64,000 nucleotides of DNA, taken from NCBI GenBank assembly GCA_009741485.1, contig CM019238.1, positions 13,530,908 to 13,594,907 of the forward strand. The letters are read 5' to 3'. This document shows, piece after piece, positions 46,081 through 64,000 of this stretch (positions within the stretch are counted from its first letter, which is position 1; each line of letters starts with the position of its first letter). The notes below the pieces were generated by a model. The model did no database searches. It was not told the DNA's origin and saw only the letters and a list, made by a program, of their open reading frames with translations. The DNA comes from Malurus cyaneus samueli. Lineage: Eukaryota; Chordata; Aves; Passeriformes; Maluridae. Made by a program: the position numbers and the translations under genes.

Positions 46081-47260
46081 GTGAGTGCTGCCTGGGCCCT
46101 GCTGGCTTTTCGGGGTTCTAAGAGCTTGGAAAACACTCAGGGCAGAGATATTGGTACTAGATTGTGGCTGGAAGGAGGGTGGTTTGGAGCTGAAAATTGG
46201 GGAAAAGGTGGACAAAAGGGATTCCATCGTGGTCAAAGAACATGGCAGAGGGTCACCTAGTGGCATTGGACAGCTGAGCCAAGGCAGGAAGGGTCTGAAG
46301 CCCTTTGTTGGGTCTTGGGAGATGCAGAGGAGGAGTTTAGCTCTTCTCCTCTCCACCTTTTGTTGCCTCATCCCCAGTTCCTGGGGTCTGGAGGGGGCAA
46401 GCTCTGCTCCCACTCCCTTTGCACCTTCTCACCCTGCAGGTGAGGATTCCCAAACTTCACATCCAAGGGTGTCAAAGATCCTGAGCTTGGATCTCTTGTC
46501 TTCCTACAGGGAAGAGCATCATCTCCTCTCCCCGTGGCAGTTCCTCCTCTCTCACCAGCTTCCCTGTGCTTGTGTTCAGAGGCAACTCTGTCCACGTGCC
46601 CCCGGGGCTTAAAATCCTGCCTGGGCTTAAGCTGTGCTCGTGTCAGAGCTGTCCCTAAGAGGCTGAGCTCATCCCATCTAATATCCCAGAGAATCAGCTG
46701 CTGATCAGCAGGATCTTTACAGGTTCCTTCTGGCCAGCAGAGCTCGGGCAGGACTGAGCAGCCCCGGCCCCACTCCCAGCCCAAAGGGATGGGATGGAGG
46801 GACTGTGAGCCCCCAGACCCCTCTTTCCATGGGGCAGTTGAACTTCTCTTCACCTTCTTTTCTGTGTTTTCCTCACTTTCCTGTGAGCGACAGGACAAAA
46901 TGAGCCCATTCCTGCTGCTGAGCCATGGCAGCCAATTTCCAGCAGGCAGAAAAATCATTAAAATTGGGACTCTGTACGGCCTTTTGTTCATTTTCTTGCC
47001 TTTCCCAGTCCTGAACCTGCTCCACTGGGGATCACCCCTGTTTTTCCTCTTTTCTGGGGCAACACTGTCACTTTTTCTCTCCTGCTCCATCCCCCGTTTT
47101 TGGCTGGCTCAGCTCCCATTTGTCACCCCAGAGCTCCCAAATTCTGCAAATCTGACAGTGCCATATCCCAAGGGCTCTGCAGAATGTTGGATGGTGGCCA
47201 TGGCTGGGGCTGCGTCTTCCCCAGTGCCTCACCCACAGCTTCCCCTGTCTCTCCCCACAG
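46081..47260 (+). other. ARR3 intron 1
   Basis: An intron of about 1.2 kb in the 5' UTR. No repeats or further exons are recognised. The open frames in it carry no domain. Confidence 0.55.
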
Positions 47261-47293
47261 ATTCCCACCTGGAGATTCCTGCGTTGACTTAAA

Positions 47294-50200
47294 ATGGCAG
47301 ACGGATCCAAGTAAGTATATTGATTTATTTATCTGGAACTGGGCTGGAGCAGGGCACTGCAGGGTGGGAGCAGAGGGAGAAAGCAAGAACCCAGCTCCCT
47401 CCAGCTGCTGCTCCCAGGGGCTGGAATGTGAATCACATGGAGATCTCAGGGAGTCAACAAAACCCCATCTCCTCTGTCTTGGTCTTTCTCACCTGCCCTT
47501 AAAACACAAAATCCACCCAGTCCTCCATGGTTCCCCTGAGCTCAGGAGCACATCCCGGGGTGTGTTTGGCTCTGAATTTGCAGAATTCCCAGGGGCAGGA
47601 TGCCCTGGTGTAGCTCCTGGTGATGTTTGTAGGGCAGCCCATCATCTCCCTGTGCCACATCCAGCCTTGCCCAAGGCATTCCTGAATATCTGTCTCTGTT
47701 TTCTCTGCAGGGTTTTCAAGAAGACCAGCCCCAACACCAAGGTGAGTCTGTGTGCCCTGTCCCCTCCCATGCCCTGTCCCCTCGTGTGGCCAGCCCAAGG
47801 TTTAGGCTGTGCTGGGATCCCTCCAGGCTGGGTCTGCCTTCCCTTTGAACTCTGATTGATTCCTAGAGATGCCACTGCAGGACTGGCTTTTCAAAAGAGA
47901 AATTTAAAAATGCCCTGATATGACCCCTAAAATGTGCTTCTGGTCCAACCTGGTGACAAAACCCACGGCACAACTCAGGGCTTCAAAATTTGGGCCAATT
48001 CAAGGGCAAACCTTAACTTGTTTCCTTCTTCCCTTTCTCCCTGTGCTGCCTCCAGCTTTCCATCTACCTGGGGAAGAGAGACTTTATCGATCATGTGGAT
48101 TCAGTGGATTCTGTAGGTGAGTGGGGCTGTGCCCAGCACTGAGGGGGAAGTACAGGCAGCAGAACCCGGGGAGACCAGTCCCAGTGCTGGAGGCTGCTGA
48201 TAGAGCAGGAGGAGAAGCTCTGGAGGAGCAAATGCCACGTTTTCCTGAAAATATCCTTAGGAAAAATAGTATGGAAAGGGACAAAGTCCCTTTGCAAAGC
48301 AACCCAGCCATGCTGCTGGTAGAGATGCTGGAGGAGGCATCACCATCCCTGCAACCAGCAGCTCCTCTCAGTCTCCTTCCAGCTGCAAAGTGGATTATTT
48401 GGGTCTAAAAAGCTGTGTTTTAGCAAAGATCTTTCCAGGTAGCGGAATTCACTTGTCCTCCTTTGCTTGTTTGCAGATGGTGTCTGCCTGATCGACCCGG
48501 AGTACCTAAAGGACAGGAAAGGTATTGATACAGAAATATGGCACGAGGGAGGGGATGAACCCGCTCCAAAGCTCAGCAGAGCCTGGGAATTGTGCTCAGG
48601 TTAAAGCTGCTCCGTGTCACCTGCAGCTCATTGTCTGAGGAGCCACAGCAGCAGAGGACATGAGCGATCCTGTTCATATTTAGCATCTTGAGAAATCTCA
48701 TTTCTGCTGAAGAGCTTTTGAAATGGTTTTTCTTCTCTCTTTATTGACGCCCTGTGCCTCCCCTCTGTCCCACCCTCCCTGTGTGTGTGCCTGGCTCAGT
48801 GTATGTGACGCTGACCTGCGCCTTCCGCTACGGCCGCGATGACCTCGACGTGATCGGCCTGACCTTCAGGAAGGACATCTACGTGCTGACCACCCAACTG
48901 TACCCCCCTGTGCCCGACCAGGCCCCCAAAACCCTCACTCCTCTGCAGGAGAAGCTGATGAAGAAGCTCGGGGAGAACGCCTACCCCTTCACCTTTGAGG
49001 TAGGGGCTGCTCAGCCCCTCCTGGCCTCGCAGCTCTGCGGTGTCACCGGGGCTCAGCTCTGGGCACGCTCTTTATTCCCTTTTTTCTCTCTTTCCCTGCT
49101 CTGCCCAGATTGCCACCAACCTGCCCTGCTCCATCACCCTCCAGCCTGGGCCAGATGATGTGGGAAAGGTGAGCTGCTGTCCCCAACCTGTGTGCCCTGG
49201 ACTGTTCTCCCTGGCAGGGGGGTGAGTTGTGGGGTGCTAAAAATGAGGATTTATTATTCTCATAATAATAATATGGGGTGAGGGTGGGGAGGAAGGATGG
49301 CTGGAGTCAGTGCCAGGATCTCTGGGAATGCAGCAGAGGAAGGAAAAAAAAGAACCTAAAGCTTGAGCAGCTCTGAGCCTCTCCTGCTCAGTGACCACGT
49401 GTGTTTCCCCAGGCCTGTGGCGTGGACTTCGAGGTCAAAGGATTTTGTGCTGAAAATCTGGAGGAGAAAATTCACAAGAGGTATTTTCAGGGGATCCCTT
49501 TCTCCCCTTTTTCACCCTAAAACCAAATCACAGGGTCTTTTTGGGGTGACCAGCTTCACAGTCAGGCTGAGGACCTTCTGCCAGCCTGTGCCATGGTTGT
49601 ATGGGGAGCTCTGCCCAAAATTGGGCATGAAATCCTGTCCTGAGAGCCAGCTGCAACTTGCACCCTTTGGCTGGAGATGCTGTTATGTCCCCAAAGAGTC
49701 CCTGTGAGCTTGTTGACGCCATGGGTGACGCTGGGGTGGCACCTCTGTCCCCACAGGAACTCGGTGCGCCTCATCATCCGCAAGGTCCAGTTCGCCCCGG
49801 TGCAGACGGGGCCGGCCCCGAGAGCCGAGACCACCCGGCAGTTCATGATGTCAGACAAGCCTCTGCACCTCGAAGCTTCCCTGGATAGGGAGGTCAGTAG
49901 GGACACTGTCCCCTCAGGGATGGGGACCAGCATTTCTGGTCACATCACCGAGCTTCTTCCCGCTGCAGATCTACTACCACGGAGAACCCATCCACGTGAC
50001 CGTCAACATCAACAACACCACCAACAAGGTCGTGAAAAAAATTAAGATCTCAGGTGAGAGGGGGCAGAAGGGGCATGTCCCAGCACCTGTCACATCCTGT
50101 CACAGACAGGGACCAGGAGCCTCTGTCATGTCACCAACACGGCTCCCCTTGTCTGTCCCCAGTGGATCAGATCACAGACGTGGTCCTGTATTCCCTGGAT

Positions 50201-53200
50201 AAATACACGAAGACCGTGTGCACCGAGGAGATAAAGTAAGGGACAGGGGGCTCGAGGGGATGTGGCATCTCAGAGAGGGAGGGAGAGGAATGAGGAGGAG
50301 GGGAGAGGGGATATGGGACAGTTTTACACCGAGCAGTGAAGATCTCTGGGTCAGAAGAGCAGGTGCAGAGGAAGCAGAGGAGAGGGAAGGCCGTGGACAG
50401 TGTCCCCACAGCACAAGCTGGTGGTGGCTGGGAGGGTCCCTGGGGAAGGTGCACAGCTGCTCCCAGGCTGCTTCTTCTCCTCACTTTGCATTTTTGAGGC
50501 CAGACACAGCCTCTGCCCCGCTGAGAACGGGGAGGGAAGGAGCAAAGCTGGGGGCAGAAAAATGAGGTGGTTGTAGAGGGGAACGAGAGGAGGGAACGAA
50601 AAGAGGAAATGGCCCAGCAGCTGGGGAGGGCAGGGCTGGCCCTGCACAGGTGCCTGCTGTGATGCTGAGCACCCCCAGGCTGGGGCTGGCTCTGAGCTCT
50701 CCTCTCCCACCCTCTCAGTGAGACTGTGGCTGCCAACTCCACCTTCTCCAAAACGTACTCGGTGACCCCCCTGCTCTCGGCCAACCGCCAGAAGCGAGGC
50801 CTCGCTCTCGATGGCAAACTCAAGCACGAGGACACCAACCTGGCCTCCACCACCATGTAAGAGCTGGGTGGGATCCCCCTGTTCCCCACCACGCCTTTCC
50901 TCCTCTTCCCCCTGCTCGGGATGTTTTGGGCTCCCTCCAAGGGCCCCCACATTCTCTGTGCCTGAGCCCTCCCCATCCTGCTGGAAAATGTAGGGATTTT
51001 GTGACACTGTCACATACCCATCTCTCTATCCTGTAGGAGAGGTGTAGCTCCCCAGTTCCAATGTTGTTCAAAGCTCCCGGACCCCGCACAGAGCTGGGTC
51101 ATGTCTTGGAAGGGGCCTCCAGAAGTTGCTCCATGGCTTCACCCTCTTTTCTCCAGTTTTCCTCTCCTGCTAAAGGCCAGTGCATCCCACACGTGGTGGG
51201 ACATGGATAAACCCTGCAGCTCACTGCTCCCCTCTGCATTTTTCCTAGCCTGAGACCTGGCATGGACAAGGAGGTGTTGGGCATCCTGGTGTCCTACAAA
51301 GTGAAGGTCAACCTGATGGTGTCCCGAGGAGGGTGAGGCTCCGTGGGCAAGGGAATCAGGGATCATCATTTCGGGTGGTGCTGGGGGATTTTAGACCCCT
51401 GGGGAAAGGAGACTCACACCATGGGCCCTCTCATCCCTGCCCTGCTCCCCTGGGGGCCTGGGCTGCTCTCTGTCCTCCTGTTATCAACCATTTTCCACCT
51501 CAATATAAAGCACTGTCTAACACCTTCCCTCCTCTGCCTTGGCTCATTTCTATCCTTTCTCTCCTGCTGCCACAGCATCCTGGGGGATCTCACTTCCAGG
51601 TAAGGGGAGGTGCCTGTGGGGCTGGGCGTGGTGCTGTGCTGGGCAGGATTAGTGACAGAGCTGCTTTTCCTTCCAGTGATGTTGGGGTGGAGATGCCCGT
51701 CATCCTCATGCACCCGAAGCCAGACGACAGTGAGTTGTGTGTGGGATGCTGCTGAAAATCAGCGGGGAGGAGGCACTTCTGGCTCATGGGGGAGCTGGTG
51801 AAAACAACTCTGGTGCAGCTGCCTGGGTGCCAAGGGCCCTGCTCTGCCCTCTGTGGGATGGGCACAGCTGTTCAGCTGTCCTGGAGCGGGATGGGAGCAG
51901 TTTCCCCATGGGATGGGCACAGCTGTCCAGCTGTGCCACACCCACCCTGTGTCCTGGAGCAGGGTGAGAGGTGTCCTCCCCATAGCACCCTTCCCAATTC
52001 CCCTCTTTCTGGGAAAACAGCCGAGCATTAAGGAGAGCTGTGAGGAGAAATGTCTTTTCTGTATTAACCTGCATGTGTTTTCTCTCCCCATCCTTCTCTC
52101 CTTGTGCTTATCACTGGACTGCAGCCAAGCCAAGGTAAGGAGATGTTCCTTTAACACCCAAACCACACAGAGCCATCACAGCTGGATGTGTCAGTCCAGC
52201 TTGAGGTTACATCCTTAGATTAAACCATCCAGGTCTCAAAGCCCTGAGCCTGTGTCACAGAGCCTACTCCCAGAAGCAGCAGGAGGGATTAAATCCTGGG
52301 ATTTCCTGTTCTGAAAACTTCCAGGGTTTATTTGACAGCTCCTCTCGCTGCAGCCACAGACCTTACCCTGTCCCTCAGAAGCAGCTGGCAGTGTCTTCCA
52401 GCCACAAGTGCCACCACTGGACAAAATGTCCCTATGGTGTTGGTCCCCATGCAGAGATCTGCTGGAAGTCCCATCCCTGTGCCCCTACACATTCCCCAGA
52501 ACCAGAGGCCTCTTCTTCTCCCACATCAATTTATTCCAGTTGAAGCCACAGCTGGGGCTGCTTCCCTCTGGGAAGCTGCAGTGCCAAACCCATTCCTGAC
52601 AGCTAAGGACCTGCCTTGGAAAAACCCAAAGGTTTTGTATCTGGTTACACCCTGCAGCAAGACATGAGCTTTGGGATTTGGGGTCTGGAAAACCAGGCTG
52701 CAGCTCCAGTCTTTCACACCAATCCCTTTCACACCACCCCTTTCCCAGCTCAGCGAGGATATTTACATTTCCAAAGAGGAAATCTCTTGGTCTGTACCCA
52801 CCATGGCTCCATGTAGGTTTTGCAAAATCATTTCACATTCCCAAGCTTTTGGAATCTCTTTTGCTGACTCTTTTTTTCCATTTTCTCCCCTACCTTTCAC
52901 TTTGTGCTCTCCCTTGCTGTCACTCGCTGCCCATCTTTCTCAAGGAGGTAACTCAGCTCTTTGTTTTCCTTCCCCTTTTCTCCCTTGGAAATCCAAAATA
53001 CTGTCTTAAAAACCACTAGAAGCTGCAAGTCCAGCTCCTCAGGTCATGTAGGTGTGCAGTGATGGGGCGTGGGTTTGTGTACTGGGGTCAGGCTCTGCCT
53101 CACGGTGACCTGAGAGTGTTTCCTGTGGGGTGACAGGGCCGGGGTGGCTGCTGCGTTGTCCCCATTAGGGGCAGGGCTTGGGGTCAGCAGGGATTTCCTC

Positions 53201-53331
53201 CTCCTGTGGGCTCACCATGCTCTGCTCTCCCTTCCAGCGAGGAGGACATTGTCATCGAGGAATTTGCTCGCCAGAAGCTCAAGGGAGAGAAGGATGATGA
53301 AGAAGAGAAGGAGGAAGCTGAGAAAGAGTAG
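47294..53331 (+). CDS. ARR3: Cone arrestin (arrestin-C)
   Basis: Sixteen coding exons: 47294-47310, 47711-47741, 48056-48116, 48477-48521, 48800-48999, 49109-49168, 49413-49480, 49757-49892, 49969-50053, 50163-50235, 50719-50856, 51249-51332, 51576-51599, 51677-51729, 52125-52134 and 53238-53331. They encode 392 residues (human has 388). The N-domain shows [19 protein letters not shown], the finger loop region [16 protein letters not shown] and [20 protein letters not shown]. The C-domain has [16 protein letters not shown] and [20 protein letters not shown]. The tail [12 protein letters not shown] is the arrestin-C type, followed by an acidic Lys/Glu end. The protein binds light-activated, phosphorylated cone opsins and stops signalling. 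The 10-nt exon is typical of visual arrestin genes. All splice phases agree and nothing is broken. Confidence 0.97.
52125..52134 (+). other. ARR3: 10-nt microexon of ARR3
   Basis: CCAAGCCAAG is bounded by ACTGCAG and GTAAGG. Only with this exon do the flanking coding exons (ending at 51729 in phase 1 and starting at 53238 in phase 2) join in frame, giving DTKPSEEDIV. Visual arrestin SAG is known to have a 10-bp exon at the same place. Confidence 0.9.
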
Positions 53332-53661
53332 AGCTAAGCCGCCGGCCCCCCCACAGTATGGGATGCAGCTCGCCCCTAGTGTCCCCTCTGTGCCACACCT
53401 GGCATGGCCCCCTCAGCCCCTCACAGTCCCCATAGGTCCCCCCTCTTCCCCAGGCTCCCAGCACCCACTCCACGCCCTGGTGGTGGTGGTGGGAGCTGCT
53501 GCAGCTCATCCCGGAGCCGCCACGCCGGAAAACCCCACGGTGCTCCCTGTACCCATGGGTGCCAGCACGGGGACAGGGCGGGTGCGATGGCCCCGGCCGA
53601 GCGCGTCACCAGCGTGGCTGTCACCTGCCCATGCTGTGCACAGCTCTGTGACACTGATACC

Positions 53662-53667
53662 AATAAA
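53662..53667 (+). terminator. Poly(A) signal of ARR3
   Basis: AATAAA lies 330 bases after the stop codon. Confidence 0.8.
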
Positions 53668-53835
53668 CCCACCCGGTGACCCGGTACAAGGCTCCGTGTT
53701 GTGCTGGGGGGGAGCAGACGGTGCCTTTGTGCAGGGGGGGGCTGAGCTGATGCGGGACCGGGTGGGGCCACTCCCGGCTGAGCCCATCCAAGGTCCGGTG
53801 GCTGCGTCCTGGCACATCTGGGTCCAATCCCAGTG

Positions 53836-53985
53836 CAACCATCCCCGGTACAACCCGACCCCTTCTGCAACAACCATCCCCGGTACAGCAGGCTCCAGCC
53901 AAGCTACAGCCGGATGCCTCCCGGTACAGCCCGCTCCAATCCCGATACAACCATCCCGCTACAGCCCGGGCTCATCCCGCTACCA
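53836..53985. repeat. Degenerate minisatellite with CCCGGTACA units
   Basis: Units such as CATCCCCGGTACAACC, TCCCGGTACAGCC and TCCCGATACAACC recur about six times between ARR3 and the RAB41 promoter. Confidence 0.75.
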
Positions 53986-54017
53986 AACCGCAGCATCCTC
54001 GCCCGGGAGGCCGCCCG

Positions 54018-54190
54018 GTCGCCATGACAACCGCCCTCCCCAGCACCGTGACAACCCCCCCGTCGCCATGGCAACCGCCCTCCCCAGCACCGTGACAACC
54101 CCCCCGTCGCCATGGCAACCGCCCTCCCCGCCACCACGGCCCCCGCCCTCGCCGTTGCCATGTCCCGTCCCCCCCCGTCGCCATGGAACG
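54018..54190 (+). promoter_or_regulatory. 44-bp tandem array of RFX X-box-like motifs before RAB41
   Basis: Units start at 54018, 54062 and 54106, exactly 44 bases apart. Each opens with GTCGCCATGRCAAC, one base off the palindromic X-box GTTGCCATGGCAAC, and carries a second half-like GTGACAAC. Degenerate relatives (GTTGCCATG, GTCGCCATGGAAC) follow up to 54190. The start codon of the GTPase is at 54310, so the array lies in the core upstream region. Confidence 0.75.
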
Positions 54191-54309
54191 CGCCTCCCCG
54201 CGGGCGGGCCGGCGGTGACGCGGCGAGGTGACGCGCGGGCGGTGGTACCGGAGCGCTCGGCGCTGTCCCTTGTCCCCATCACGGCTCCCGCTCGGCCCCC
54301 CGCGCCGCC

Positions 54310-64000
<9,691 letters not shown>

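Overview
The window looks like avian (at least sauropsid) nuclear DNA. The genes have GT-AG introns and vertebrate exon structures. They are packed tightly with short, GC-rich introns. About ten CR1-type LINE fragments are recognisable by eye, and no other repeat family is obvious. I see no bacterial, viral or CRISPR features. All gene models were assembled by hand from reading frames, splice sites and remembered family sequences, so exon edges are good but no alignment was run.

Layout from left to right. (1) 0.4-3.0 kb, plus strand: a two-exon leucine-rich-repeat membrane protein of the LRRC32/GARP family. (2) 9.5-13.3 kb, plus: a Wnt ligand of the WNT11 family, most likely WNT11B, with a TATA box and two apparent one-base frameshifts in exon 3. 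(3) 17.1-21.6 kb, plus: IGBP1 (alpha4), a PP2A-family regulator. (4) 22.7-26.3 kb, plus: a DGAT2-family acyltransferase closest to DGAT2L6. (5) 27.6-29.2 kb, minus: the pyrimidinergic receptor P2RY4. (6) 33.7-42.1 kb, minus: a 25-exon SHIP-type inositol 5-phosphatase resembling INPPL1 but without a SAM domain. (7) 46.0-53.7 kb, plus: cone arrestin ARR3, including a 10-nt microexon. (8) 54.3-64.0 kb, plus and running off the window: a RAB6-type GTPase, probably RAB41, with a duplicated switch-II exon and two apparent one-base frameshifts in exon 1.

The set IGBP1, DGAT2L6, P2RY4, ARR3, RAB41 is the gene order of human Xq13.1. Three genes here (the GARP-like gene, WNT11B and the SHIP-like phosphatase) are not in that human interval as I know it. 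Seven of the eight genes have paralogues at human 11q13.4-q13.5 (LRRC32, WNT11, DGAT2, P2RY2/P2RY6, INPPL1, ARRB1, RAB6A). The window is therefore best read as a well-preserved whole-genome-duplication partner of 11q13 that keeps members mammals lost. The genes do not form one pathway. They share ancestry rather than function, apart from loose signalling themes (TGF-beta presentation, Wnt, P2Y receptor, PI(3,4,5)P3 turnover, receptor desensitisation).

The most interesting observations are the paralogon with a third SHIP gene, the GARP-like protein that keeps both cysteines known to bind latent TGF-beta, the old mutually exclusive exon pair in the RAB6 relative with one decaying copy, the paired single-G losses in two otherwise good genes, and two tandem arrays of transcription-factor-like motifs (YY1-like before IGBP1, RFX X-box-like before RAB41).
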